Below, in pieces: positions 29,292 through 42,796 of a DNA stretch of 64,000 nt. Below the pieces are notes generated by a model, which searched no databases, had not been told where the DNA came from, and saw nothing but the letters and a program-made list of their open reading frames with translations. Each line of letters begins with the position of its first letter. Within the stretch, counting starts at the first letter, position 1. Source of the stretch: Odontesthes bonariensis (lineage: Eukaryota > Chordata > Actinopteri > Atheriniformes > Atherinopsidae); assembly GCF_027942865.1 (NCBI RefSeq), contig NC_134528.1:12416086-12480085 (forward strand), written 5' to 3'. A program made the translations under genes and the position numbers.

Positions 29292-32200
29292 ATGTTTTGC
29301 ATTGGAGCACATGTCACAAATTAAAATATCAAATTTTGGATTAATTATTTAAAGACATGAAAATAACGTACAGTGCTGTTGACACAAGTCCGTCTCAGTG
29401 ATGTGGAAAAATGATTTTTAAAGTTATTACAAAGAAGAGTCTAGCAGTAATATGTTTTTGCTTTTATCCCGGGGATTATTTCAACAAACTGCCGCATGCA
29501 TAGGTCATGTTTCGCATTTAAATGTGAGGATTTTTGTCTGTGGGCTCTGGCCTTTCAAAAATATCATTGTTGTCGCATCTTCGGAGTTCAAGGATACTCT
29601 CAGTGTGTTCATGCAAAGATGTGCACCGTAAATTCCAGGATTTTTCTTTTACACCTTGTGGGAATGTTGAATTAGATTTTTTTATTTTGTTTTTTCTTTT
29701 CTTTTTGTAACTGTGTTATGCCTTATTCACACAGCACTGTGACAGCCTTCCAATCTTCAATGCCTACTCTGCTGCAAAAGTGGTAACCTTATCAAAATAA
29801 GGAATAACCAATTTAAACCCCATTTCTCTTGTAAATTTGTAGCTTCAAAGCCAACGCTGACAACATCCTTCAGGATATTTCCTGATAAAGTGGCTGTGTG
29901 GTTAGAAGGTAGTGAGGACTCCTTGATTAAGGAGAGGGGGGAAAAAATCTAATGACTAACAACCAAATAAAACCAACTTGTAGAGTAGAACTAAAATAAA
30001 ATCCTAACAAATAAGAACTAAGAAGAAAGAATAAATCTATAAAAACTAAAGAGTAACTTAAAAGAAATATTCTACGGTTTTAACAAGCTCATACTTGCAA
30101 TCATACTGTAGGTGCTGCTGTACTAAAATGTAAATTCAGTCGCATTTCCTTGTGTCTTGGGGGGTCTTGGGAATCACCCATCCTCTGTGTTCTGAAACAA
30201 TGGGCCAGTAGAGGGCAACCTCAACACACGGGAACTAATTCTACCCCTTATGACTGCCCTGTGGACCCACCGCTGTCAGTCTCTCTTTGTTAAGGAATAC
30301 ATCTTTGCAGTGAGTGTCAGTCTTGCATTTATTTGAGCTCTATAATATGTCAGATGCATTTTAAGAGCAGAATGATGTAGGTGCCCCCTGTTATCAGAGA
30401 CTTACCGTGGAAATGCTTAAGTGTACACGAAGGTGGGTGGGTTCTTAAAGGGCAGGTTGTGGCTGTATGCAGTATTTATCAGAATAGGCTTACACTGTGT
30501 GCTGTGTTTTACTCTATTTTAAAGGGAACTTGTTGCAGCTGCCAAAGATTCCGCTGCTACACTGAGTGTGGATCAGCATATATTCCACAGTGATAAGCAT
30601 GGAATTCCGACTTTCCTGAAAAGCCAATTTTGAGCTGAAAGTTGTTTTGAGCATTAACTCTGAGCGGCATAGTTAACAAGGCTCTGGCTTGTTTACAGCG
30701 GTATAAAAAAAAGAATCAAGCAGTTTCACACCTCACCCAGCAAAACACAAAATACACCCAGAATACACACGGATGCACACACTCTCACAAACATATGCTG
30801 ACAGTTATAAATACATGCACACCCCTATAATTATCACATTCTCATTCTCATATAGACAACCACACATTCAATGTACCCTCACACTCAATGTGTCCCTCCC
30901 AACTGTCCTTTTGTCTTCACTTTTTGGCCCCAGATGAAGAAGCTTCGATTTAAAGGTAAAAAACAAAAATAAAAAACACGTATGCCTTCACTCCACAACT
31001 CCATCTCAGGTTAAAATTCAAATCGATATTTTCGAAACTTTATCATGTTCTAATGTGCTCCTCACTAAGGACCCTTAATGTAGTGGAAAAGTAAATAGGT
31101 TTCTATAATAGACTCACAAGAACCGAGATTGTATGGTCTCATTACGCCGCGATGAAGAAGAAACTCTTTGTGTGACGGAAAATTGTGTCAGTCTGCAATA
31201 CGGGCAGTTTTTTTTAGATTACAGAACAAGTATGTTTGACTTTAAATTCCCTCCTGGTTACACATGCAAGCAGGAGTTTCTCTGCCAAATGGAAATTGTA
31301 CAGTAATTACATGTTTTCTCTTGAGAATAGTCCATGTATCAAACAACCAAATTTGAATGAGGGATCCAAATCATGCAAGTGTAATTAAGCATTGTGTAGC
31401 CTCATGCATAATGCAGCATTTTGGTATTGACTAAATACCTGATAAATAAATTGTGTGGGTGTGTAGGTGGATACGTTTGTCATACCAAAAAAACAATCTA
31501 TCCAATAAACTGCTAATATTCCTCCATATGGGGCAGAAGAATCTCTCCCACCCGCTGCAAACTGAACCTTGACCTTTGGCTGAAGAGGAGTTTTAGAGAC
31601 GAAACAAGGGGCTTTTGGCAATGTCACTCTGAGTGGCAACTGCAGGTCAAGAGGGGAGGGACACAGACTGTCCCTACGCTTGATCACACAGAAGAGGTTG
31701 CCACCTCCATTGCGAGCCTGGGAAAATGACAGGGGACATACGTGCCGTGGCATCCTTTGTCAAGGAAAAGAAAAAAATGTAAAGCAGCTTGGGTTGCTGA
31801 CAGGTCAGAGAATATAACACTTAAGCTCTCTTCAGGTTTCGCGTATGACAACTTCATAGAAACTATTCTATTGTCAGAAGTTGGTCGTGTTGACAGAGTC
31901 ACAGGATCACCCAGTGGGAGAAAGAACATTGTAACGTGAAATTGAACCATTATTGATTTGCAGTTTAACATAAAAATGTGTCAAGGTTAAACCAAAAGTA
32001 TCTGCTCATAAGAGATTTTTTTTTTGTATATTGCATTAAATAGCCCCTTAATTTAGCAGGTTATGTCAAGGACTGCAAGCTTCTGTAATTTTCTTTCAAG
32101 CTTCTTCGTTTTTGTTGTCATCATTCCCTTCTTGTGAACATACAAATTACAGCATGGTGATTACGGCTCGTCAATAAAGCTGTCTCTAGTTCTTTTATTC

Positions 32201-32939
32201 TCCTCATGACCCACAGGCACACCTGTATAGCATCAACAAGTAATCTGTGCAGTAGTTTCTTTCTCTCTGTCACCCTTACTATCTCACTATCAGCGGCTGT
32301 CCTTCCCTCGTTGTATCTCTGCCAACTCCATCTCTCTATTGCCACTGTCTGCAGATCGCACCCATATCTCTTCTTCTCTTCTCTTGCTCCTCCTTCCCCC
32401 TGTTTGTCCTCCCTATTCTACCAGAGTAACAGATGGGGTTGAACTCAGGCCGTTGTGGTGGGTCGATGATGCTTTGAGGACTCCTTTCGGGGGAGGGTGC
32501 CACACTGTGCTACATGCCGGTTTGGGTTTGTTGGTTTAGGTGTCACTTTCACCCCAAATTCAGTCCAGAATAACTTTATGATATGTTCTAGTTCCTTTCC
32601 TCTAATATTGGTTAAGTAATAGACAAAAAATGTTTAGGTTTACTAAAAATGCATTCGTATTTAGTCAAAGTTGATAACTAACTTTCTGCTTTCTTGCCTG
32701 TGAGCAGTGAATCTTATTCACAACCGAATGAAAAACCCACCACAAACAATAGAAATGATACATCCTCCTTCCTACTTAACGTGTCACCATAGGATGACTC
32801 ATGTAATATCTGCAGAGAAGACATTTGATAGAAGGCATCAAAGTGTGTTTATGTCTGGCCTATAAAGTAGATTTTTACAGTAAACAACGTTTCAAATTTG
32901 TATTTTTTAACAAAAAATTGTTTTAGAAAATGAAAAACG

Positions 32940-33465
32940 CAACAAAGATACTGTCATTGTCATGGTCATAGTTTTTGTGTATTCATTTTCTGTCCTTGGT
33001 TTTCTAAATTAATTTGTCCCTTGGTTTTCCCTCTGTTCTGTGTTGGTATTTTGTTTGAGCTTATCCTTTGTATTCTGTTGTAGTTTCAGCACTTCGTGTT
33101 TAGATTCTTGTTTCTGGGCATTACCCCCAGTTGTCCTCAGTTTCCCTGTTTGGTCCTCAGTTCCAGATTCACCTGTTCATTGTCAATCTGTCACAGCTCC
33201 TGTCACTTACTCATTAGTTCCTCACAGTATATAATATGCTCCTTTGTTTCTCTCAGTCCTTGTCAGATTTCTTACTTTCATCACTGTTTTTCTCAGTAGC
33301 GCAGTTCCTCTCTCTTCTGGTACTCTTCCTGTCTGGTTGTGCTTTTATTTAGTCATTTGTTTTTCCAAGTTTGGTTTATGGGTTCTTTTAAATGAAGTCT
33401 ATAGTCAGTCTGTTTCCTGCATCTGGGTCTTACATAGTCTTTCACCACCGACATCGTAACAGACA
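32940..33465. repeat. Probable dispersed teleost repeat, T-rich
   Basis: This T- and C-rich unit begins near TGTCATGGTCATAG, contains CCCTGTTTGGTCCTCAG, CACCTGTTCATTGTC, TCTCTCAGTCCTTGTCAG and CTTCCTGTCTGGTTGTGCTT, and ends CATCTGGGTCTTACATAG then ATCGTAACAG. The order and wording resemble a roughly 500-bp element scattered through fish genomes. Recognition is from memory and the class is unknown. Short open frames within it are not genes. Confidence 0.5.
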
Positions 33466-34300
33466 ACTGTAACACAGAAGTAGAGAGCCAGACAGTCACT
33501 TCAGTTTATGGTGCACACCCAGCACTACTGTTCCCCTTTCAGTGTCCAGCCTAATGTGGTTCCAATAACCTCTTCTGTTCCAGAGTTTAACTTCTGGATA
33601 TAAAAAATATTCACTGAATAATAATGACCCTAATAAACATCTTTGTAAAAACTTTTAAAGAATCAGGAAATGAATTCTTGAGATATGGCCATGATTATGT
33701 TGACTGCAAATTGGAAATATTTAATCCTTTAGTCTGAGTGAACGTTAATATAAAATTCGAAGACATGCTTTCAAGATGTCCAATAAAAGAATACAGCTTT
33801 TATTAGAATGGGACGGACAGATATACGGTACTCAAGATCATACAGAATCATGAACGGGAACAGCAAAGACTAGAAGCCAGGCATAAAAACAGAGATATCA
33901 TTACTGAAGACAGTGATAGCTAAACTGACATGGTTTACTGGGACACTCAAACTGAAGGCTGTTACAACAACTGTGCTTCTGTTACTGTAATGAGTGACGA
34001 TGTCAGCTTTTCACCACTTATCTGAATATCTGACTGGTTGTGTTTCCTACTGCTCTGGTTGTTATTGTAATGATGTTGACATATAGGTCTCAGTTATTTC
34101 AAGGTCTGAGAAATGTTACACTGACCAATAAAAGAGGATTATGGTCAGAACAGCTACATCCCTTGGAGTCATGTGCAAAGGACTGGTGTATTACTCCCAC
34201 TAGAGCTTGCTGGGGCTTCAACTTTCTCTTTAAATTGCTTCTGGGAGCTCTCCCCAGGCTCAGCACCCCCTAACGAGGCCCCCATTACACACAGACTGCC

Positions 34301-34304
<4 letters not shown>

Positions 34305-34343
<39 letters not shown>
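34305..34343. repeat. (CA)n microsatellite
   Basis: About 19 uninterrupted CA units. Likely polymorphic. Confidence 0.95.
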
Positions 34344-34345
<2 letters not shown>

Positions 34346-34490
34346 GACAGTGAATGACTGCCACTTTCAACCCTCAAAGATTGTATTCTGAAACAAAAAT
34401 ATCCCACTTCTCCATTCTGTGATGCATGACGAAATCTTGCTGCAATGTGATGTATCCTTTTTTTGTTTAGTCAAATCATTATCTAAAAAT

Positions 34491-34516
34491 CTTCCTTCCT
34501 TCCTTCCTTCCTTCCT
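34491..34516. repeat. (CTTC)n microsatellite
   Basis: About six and a half CTTC units in AT-rich intergenic sequence. Confidence 0.9.
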
Positions 34517-37500
34517 GTAGTTTATATGTTTTTCTTAAACATAAAAGTAACAGTCTCCTATGCTCATGAAATATGAATTTCCAGGCATCTCCCCACTAAA
34601 TAAGAACACCAGGATAGTTGTTTTGCACTACAGCAGCTGGAACTTACTTGAAAATAGACCTCAGAGTTGTTCTTCTCCAAACAGCTGCCATTATTCATAA
34701 ATGTCAGCTAAGGAATGTGTTTCATATGTCAGTGCGATTATATTATATGTTACAACCTCTGGCTGGTGTTGGTAATGTTTTTTTTAATGTACCAAACAGT
34801 GCATCAGTAAAATAAATATTGCATGCTTTTCGCATTGAAGGATGCGGTATGTATTCTAACCCATGCTCCAGGAAGTGCGGTGTGTCAACCATGAGAGAAT
34901 TATGTCTTCAGAGGAGAAGCTCTCTTCTCCATAATGTTCATGCGTTACATTTTGGAATACTCAATAGGCTGAAATCTTGCTTGGAGCTGGAGTTTGGGCT
35001 TTGGCTCCCTCCCATGTAGGTCACACCTTATTATGGTAAATTTGAAAGTTTTTGCCATGACTCTCTGTTTAGAACATGAAAAAGAGGTCTCCTGTGTGTG
35101 CCACGGGTTTAAATGGTACCGTTTCACCTCCTTTCTGGGGTGTTTTGTTTGATCTAAATGAGAATTTGGAGAAAGTGGAGCAGCTTGTGAGGGAGCAGTG
35201 AGAAATTGAGACTGACGTTGCCACCTCATGGCCCTGAAATTGTGCGGAGTAGTTGTGCCAGTCTCTTTGTTTGGAGATTAATGTTGCGTCAGTCACATTC
35301 TTTGCATTAGGGACACTAGCCAAACTGCATCATGAAATCTAGCTACATCAAAAACACTCCTTCTGATGCAGAGGAAAATAGGAGGGCTTCGTTTGGAAAG
35401 AATCATAAATTTATCTGACATGCATGGGCTCCAGCTGTTATGAGGTATTGATATTCTGCCAGTCAAAGCTTGCCATTTGTGGCATCATCAACCTCTGTGT
35501 TGTAACTTTGTATTTAGGTGGAACACTACTGAGCTTTGTTGTGAGGCGTTGTACACATGCAGTACAGAATTAGGAGGCCCCTCTTTCTCATTTTTTTTCT
35601 TTTCTGCAGGCTTTGCTCAGGGGCATGACACATTTCTGAGGGGCTTTGGATCCACTGGCCTGATAATTCCTTCAATTATTAAATGGTTGGCTGGAAGATG
35701 AAGTGAGCCTATGAATAAGGCAAATCTGTGCAAATGTGAGTTCTGACAATACAAACACACTGTTAGCACTCATTTCATCGGCTAGTCCTTCAGAACTCTG
35801 AAAAAGAAGTGATAGTAAGCAGGGGTGGGTGATTATGCTGGTTTTTGCCTGAACTACCCGCCTATTCAAGCTCAAACAACAAAGTTAGGAGGGGGTCAGA
35901 ACGCCACACTGAATCCAAGCCAAACTCCTGTAGGAGTGAGCTTATCACTGCTTGTCAGGTTAGCTCTGGGGGTATTTTTCACTTTCTGCAAAGACTTTCT
36001 TTTTTTCTAAATCAGAAAGATACTTTTTCAGTGCTCACGCCTACTATGCATCAGATTATAGCTCTTTTCTTGTGGCGAGGTTCAGCCGTGCCTCTTAAAA
36101 TGACATATCTTCACAGACAGCCCTTTCCTCCTAACTTAGCGCAATCAAGTGTAGGACAAAAGCAAAAAAAGGGGTTCTGTGCTCCACCCTAATGAAGTCG
36201 TAGGTCTTGTTCCTTGCTGTGCTCTGCTGGAGAAACAAAGCTAATCATAGTGAGAACAGACCCAGACTGCTACAACAGAGGGACCAGGTGCTTGTTCTTT
36301 TTTTCCTTCTCCTTTTTTTTTTTTTCTGAGAGCACCTGCCTTTAACCATCTGCACCTGCTGTCTGTAATAAGACAAGAGAGCAGCACTCGAAACACTCCC
36401 AGGATGTACGGTGGGATACCACAGTTCACTGTGATGATGCCTTAAAGACATACAGAGCACACATACCGCTCGCTACCTTTTAAATCCTCCAGATGCCTGA
36501 CTCAACACTGACCATTTTCGTTGCCCTTACATGAAAATGAACATGAAAATTTGTTACAGCAGCAGGAGAGATTTCATGCATGGTAGGAACTAACCAACAG
36601 ACAGCTTTAGATTGGTGTTGCTTACAGGACGTTCAAGCCCCTTTTTTGCACCTGCAGCGTCTCGGTGTTGCATGATTTTAATCTCCTCAGCAACAGACTC
36701 ATGATGTATTTGGTTCACAGGGAGGTCAAGGACAAGCCAAACACCCCACCCTCCTCCTGAAACAAACCTTGTGAGGAGGGGGGAAAAGCTGTCATAATTC
36801 ACTGCTGCAACACCTTCTCCTGTGGGGAGAAAGTCTACTGTGGATCAGTGTTGACTTTTAACACTTGGTTACCTCAAATAATTAGCAAAAACTGGAATTC
36901 CAAACTTTTTTTGTGGGTTGCACAAGACCATCTGTTTGGTTGAATTTTGATTTGAACAAAATGCAAAATAGTTTAAGCCCGGTTTCAAAAGAGAACAATT
37001 AATAGGTACATTTGTCATCATGTCCAAAACATAGTAGTGTTTTTAAAAAGGCACATAGAATGTGAGATGATAACCATTTACTTTGCCACTTGTTTTATGC
37101 AGGGTAGCGTTCATATGTAATGGGAAGTTATAACACTGCGTTATCTTTTTTATCTATTTCATCCTTACTCACGTCTTTATTCAAATCCTTCATTAGAATC
37201 TTTTACCACCTACTACCTGATTATTAGCCTTTTGAAACATCCTGTGGTTGCACAATATCAATTCTGAGTTTCATGTAATGCAAAACAATTTTTGATTAAA
37301 ACTTCTAAAGAAATGTGTACTAGGGATGTAACATTTTTGGAGCGTTGAAAAAGCAGTTTTACCATTTTACATACATGTGTGACAGTTTCACATCATGCAA
37401 AATGTATGCATGTTACAATTTTAAAAGGAAAATGTAGACGTGTGATGTTTATAGAGCAAATAATGAAATTAAATGTAATTTAGCACATTTAAAGAATGCA

Positions 37501-39169
37501 TGACTGTTAATCGTAATGTAAAAAACATAGTCGTGTTGTGATTTTTAAAAGGCAAACATAGGCATGTGTGTATTTGGAGGCCAGTACGTCCAAAAATGTT
37601 CAGATTTTTCAGCCTTTACAATGAAACTGCTTTATTTTGTACTTTGGAAAAAATGTTTCAATCACACGTTCTGGAGCAACAAAATCTAAAAGAAAATGAC
37701 AAAATATCTTGGTAAAGACTCATTCAACACAAACTATAGCTTTAGATGAACTATGTGTCACCCTGCATTTCTGGCTCTCTGCAGCCATCTCTGTCATGAA
37801 AAAGCAGCACTCTTAGGAAGACAGAAGGGCTGAAGTGGGATGGGGGTTCTGCAAGGTGTGTGAGCAGAACTTATTTGAGTGTCTATCCACCTCAGCCTGC
37901 TAGTGCCAGAGCCAGTGTTGCTCTGCCAGACTCTGCTCATCCAGATAAACAAATGCAAGACAAATTTTTCTCTTTGTTAAACCTTTGTCGACGGCTGAAT
38001 AATAATGAAGGCTGGTGCTGCCAGAACGTGTGCCCGGCCAGTAATGATCCTCCTGTCTGAGAGGACAATGAGGAAAGAATGTATTCATACAGACTGATCC
38101 CTCTGCTGCTCTGTACATTCTTCCTTCCTGGACTCTCTTGGCTTTGGCGTTAATGCGCCTTTGTCAACACAGTAGCCCAGTCAGTGCGCGCAATTATCCT
38201 TGAATGTATTCATAGCAGGCCTGGGTTGTAGCCCTGGGCATCATTCTTATCATTCCTTTTATTTTTGCAATGACTGAGTCTGATATCACCATATTCTGCA
38301 TTTGAGTCTGTTTGCTCCTGCTCAAAGAGGGGTTGTTAAACTATAATTGCAATAGAAAAAGAGCGAATCTCAACACAGGTTTGCAAAATGCCAAACATGA
38401 CAGGGATCAGTCAAGGCTTGTTGGTATCTGGCACCATCAGGGATAACTTTGCCGTAAAACAATGATCCATTATGCTGTATCTCTTTAAAATTCTCATCTT
38501 TATTAACAAAAGAAAAAAAAGATAGGAAAAAAAAACTATTCTCCTTGGACTCTACTTAATTATGTATGGAAGATTTCTGACGGCTGTAGGGGGAGGAGGT
38601 GAGAAAGAAGCTGGCTACTGGTGGACTTTGTGTGGCTTGAGAGCTCTGCTGAAGGCAGCCAAAGACTTTGATACGTGGCAGCTGGATCTCCCCGGTCGCG
38701 CTTAAATTACTTTCAGAATACTATGCATCATTACAGCTGAAAAACTGGCCAGATCACAAGGTTACTGTGATAATGAGGAGAGGACGACAAGGTAAACTGC
38801 TGCAGCGAGGTGTGGATTTAAATGTGACGCATATTTACCTTACGGGGCTGGAGAGGTGGTCCACATTTCATTTTCTGAAGGGCAACCCCTTCCAGAGGTC
38901 ATATCCAATTAAACAAACATGATGAATGCCGCTTTCTTGTGTAGAATGCAAAGAAAGAGGTGATCCCTGAATGGTGTAAAATTGCAAAGCCTGTCATGAA
39001 GGAGTACTTTGTTCTGTGTCATGTGTTTCATTGTTGCACAGCAGTCATTTGATGAGCTTTCAACCCAGAAATGAAGAAGAAATGTATTCTGGACAAAATA
39101 TTTGAAGCCTTTTTGTTCTTTACCTCATCACACCTTATACATGAACTGCATGTTCCAGCAATACATATG

Positions 39170-39290
39170 TTTATGTTTATGTTTATGCATTTGGCAGGTA
39201 GGCAGGTAGGGTAAGGGGGTCTTGCCTAAGGACCCCTACTGGAAGTTGTACCTTTCATGCAGGGGATATTCAAAGCATTTGCTTTTAAAT
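39170..39290 (+). repeat. Dispersed repeat of the TTTATGCATTTGGCAG family
   Basis: The words TTTATGCATTTGGCAG, GGGTAAGGGGGTCTTGCC and AAGGACCCCTACTGG occur in order. In other vertebrate copies these surround a CTTTTATCCAAAGCGACTTAC segment that is missing here, so this copy carries an internal deletion. Three TTTATG repeats sit at its left end. Confidence 0.6.
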
Positions 39291-42131
39291 CTTTAATGTC
39301 CTACAATTTTTTCAGGGATTATACTGTGGTCTTATTGAACACTTGCTGAATTTAACTTCTGTAAACCATCTCCACCACTCAGTTTTAGTATGTAATGATA
39401 AAAGAAAGTATGCGTAATGTCACTACTTTTTCAAAAATTCCTTTTACTTTACTTTTACAAATGTTGTCACACCAACCACTTGTGAGATTATTATCGCCCC
39501 AAGAAAACTAAAGAATGCAAAGAAACTGCCACTGCTTTTTTCTCAGTGCGGATATGACAGGCTACGAATAATGCCATTTATATATTATACATTGTTGTCA
39601 CATTCTTCTTTTCTTGTCTGTGTGTGTGTAAGGTGTTTTCCCTTTTTCCCAACTTACCTGTGCTTCTTTATCTGTGGCTCTTGCTGCTTGTCCATGTGTG
39701 CTTCCTGTCTCTCCATTTAGTTTCTTCCTGTTTTATTTTGAATTTACTTACCATGTGTGTCTTCAGTGTTTTTGCTTCCTCCCTTTGTGTACTTGTATAA
39801 GAAGTAAGTTCAGGTGTATCCTATGCAAACTTCCATTTAGTAGCATACATATAAACATAAATGAATAACATATATATATATATATAACAAATGGCTTCAT
39901 CAGTCTGTTAGATCAGTGGTATTCAGTTATTCAGATTTGGTCACAATGTAAATGCCCCTCATACTTTATGCATAGTATCAATCGAGTAAAGGTTTTTTCA
40001 CAACATCACGCATGCAAAGTGCACAATTGGTGACCCTAAAACATTATTCAGAATCGCCTGAGTTCTTCTAGAGTTACAATTTCTTCATAACAGCATGTCA
40101 CTTTTCCATAAAAATTCATATCAAGCCAACTAGCATGCTGCATTTTGTTAAACAAAGGAGTGGAAGATGGGAGCAGCTAAAGTACTGAACATATGGTCAA
40201 ACAGAGAGCAAAAGCTTCAGCTGCAGCTGATGAAAGTATCTTAAGTATTTTTCTGTTGCAATGCAATCATCATTTACTCCCACCTCAATCATGGCTGTTA
40301 CTAATGTAGCTGGGCTGTTTGAATGCTAAACAACAAGGTAGTTTTGAAAGTCATCAACACTAATTGGGCCGATACAAAATGTGTAATCCAGGTTGTACAT
40401 TGACCAGCAAATTACAGCTGCTTTGTCTTTGGCACGTGTAACTTGTCAACAGTTGATGACACGATAAACCTTTATAGAAAAACAGTATGTTACTATGTAT
40501 GAACTAGTCAGATTGCCCCTGTAAAATCTTAGCATCAGGAAGTCATCCAGAAATGACACAGACAGATTCAGTTGCCACTAGAATAATGGAAAGCAGTTCG
40601 TGTCTGAAAGGGCCCTAAGTGTTACATATAGAGGCACAACATTTGCATTTTATGCGGTCTCTTAAAACACTTCCACATAGGATACACCTTTGTTTCCTTG
40701 GTTATACCTCTTTCTCGCTTTTTAGCCCTTTTTTCCTCCTTGTTCCTCATCCTCTCAAATTACAAATCCTCTAATGTGGCAGAGGGCAAAAGATTTCAAG
40801 ATCAATGGAGAAGAGAAGAAGCACTTAACCCCAAGTTATCTGTTTTATTGTTGTTTTTTTCTTTCTAAGATTTTCTGAACAGCAGGCAGCAGCAGTTCCT
40901 TGTTTAATTTATTCTTTTTTTTTTTTGTCGTTGTCTCCAGATTATCTCAGTTGACAGAGAGTAATGGTTTAAATAACCAAAAGTAGATGTTAAAACAAAA
41001 TCAGTATGGAATGTATGACTTTAAAAGGAAGTGATAGGTTAAGGTGAGTGGCTTGTGTCCGAACACACTCTCTAATAGCTTACAGCATTGGATTTTATTT
41101 TTCATAGCTTACTGGGTATTTATAGTCACACCCTGCCACAAAATGCCAAAAATGTTCACAAACAAAACTTTCCACTGAAGACAAAAGAGAACACGTTTCA
41201 ACAAAATAAATGCAACGATTCTCATTTTGTCATTCCTTTTCACATTGCACATATGAGACAAGGTTGAACCTCAATTTCAAAATGATAATAAGGATGTCTA
41301 GTATGCATACGTGGAAATTAGCATTTTGATCGCAAGTGTGCCAACTTCTACAGAGTCAAGTAAATAAACTAAACTAAAGTATCAAGTACCACCAAACCAT
41401 ATCTCTGAGTGTCAGTTTAAATGCGATGGCTTACCTTCCACTTGGCATTTTCCTCACTGTAATCAAAACAAGTATGGTACATTATATGTCAGACTTAGAG
41501 CCAATTAAACAAGACGTGATTAGCTGTGAAATGAGATACCTGTCATCTGATCATCAACTGACCAGGCATATCTTTTCACATTTTCAATGATTAAAGTCTG
41601 TTTTGAAAACTGCTATGCACAGCAGCCCCTCTGCTGCTGCTGCTCCTTCAAATGACAGACACTGTGATTCTGTTTTTATTACTGAATCTTACTCTGGTAA
41701 TGAAGTTGGGACTGTTATGTTTCTCTCATTACCTTTTCATTAAAGATATGACTAGAAAATGGGGTTGCTATGGCAATGGCTCCATGAAGTCTCCAAGCTG
41801 AATGCGGAGCTGCATTGTTTACTCTTTTGCCGAGACTGCCGTCTCCAATAGGAGACGAAGACTTTTTTTTTTTTCTTTTGTGCTCTTCCATTATTTTTCT
41901 TTTCTTTTATGGATCAAACAACGACCAGATGCAAATAGAACATTCTTCAGTGGTCCTATTTGTTAATGCTGAGAGGTTCCATTAGCTTGCTCGTTGCTCC
42001 CAAAGTGATAGATGATGCCACTCGATGGGGTGAGTGGAAAGAGAAGGGATTCACAGACTCTAAGCAGTAATTTACACAGGAGACATTAAAGATGATGGTA
42101 TTGGGACATTTTTCCTTAATTATATTTGCGC
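39291..42131. other. Gene-poor sequence, possible regulatory content near 41.7 kb
   Basis: No gene is supported. A TA run is at about 39870-39886. Between 41690 and 41960 the sequence is complex, with an RFX-like X-box half palindrome GTTGCTATGGCAAT (41764-41777) and a 7-bp-stem hairpin CGTCTCCAATAGGAGACG (41840-41857). Confidence 0.4.
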
Positions 42132-42796
42132 TTAAAGGAGAACTGCGGTATTTTCAACATTAAGCCTCTTTTCTGAGTCGTCTGCAATGTTTTAGAACCC
42201 CCCTCACCGCTTTTTTGATGTTTACTGCTGTCTCCTGTATTTGCCTAATTTTGATTCATCTCAACCTGCTTCACAATGGCAAGTCATGCGCATGTCCAAA
42301 AAGGTCCGTAAAAGCACAATAAATGTCCGTTTTCAAAATAATCAACTCACCGGAGTGGTTACTGGTGTGCACTGGTAATCCATATCAAATTTCGTTGCGA
42401 AAAGTTGCTTCTGTCGTGTTTTATTTGACATTTTGTACTGGATGTTCGTTGATATTACTCCACCACCGCTAAGAAAATAGTGCGAGCATGAACGAGCTGC
42501 CAAATAAAACACGACAGAAGCAACTTTTCGCAACGAAATTTGATATGGATTACCAGTGCACACCAGTAACCACTCCGGTGAGTTGATTATTTTGAAAACG
42601 GACGTTTATTGTGCTTTTACGGACCTTTTTGGACATGCGCATGACTTGCCATTCTGAAGCAGGTTGAGAAGAATCAAAATTAGGCAAATACCGGAGACAT
42701 CAGTAAAATTCAAAAAAGCGGTGAGGGGGGTTCTAAAACATTGCAGACGACTCAGAAAAGAGGCTTAATGTTGAAAATACCGCAGTTCCCCTTTAA
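42132..42796. mobile_element. 665-bp foldback element (long inverted-repeat MITE) with TTAA ends
   Basis: Two arms of 296 bases each (42132-42427 and 42501-42796) are reverse complements with about eight differences by my reading, separated by a 73-base spacer. Both ends read TTAAAGGRGAACTGCGG inward, so TTAA may be the target duplication, as in piggyBac-type insertions, or part of the inverted repeat. The minus-strand open frame 42342-42563 is a by-product of the palindrome. No transposase is encoded, so it would be non-autonomous. The arms' near identity suggests a fairly recent origin or gene conversion. Confidence 0.85.

Larger units (their letters stand above)
27069..32939. other. mmp21 3' UTR and gene-poor unique sequence
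   Basis: No exon or gene can be supported. The first 0.65 kb is probably mmp21 3' UTR. A C-tract interrupts at 29268-29291. The block 28700-28860 is complex, non-repetitive and AT-rich with several TAAT/ATTA cores, so it might be regulatory. The minus-strand open frame 31385-31753 (122 codons) has no recognisable content. Confidence 0.4.
33466..39169. other. Gene-poor sequence with microsatellites
   Basis: No gene is supported. Contents are a CA repeat (34305-34343), a CTTC repeat (34491-34516), a degenerate set of similar modules at about 37010-37575, and unique sequence. Open frames here are short and lack splice or family evidence. Confidence 0.4.

Noticed and set aside
42342-42563. 73-codon frame within the foldback element
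   Set aside because: Crosses the palindrome centre; no transposase motifs.
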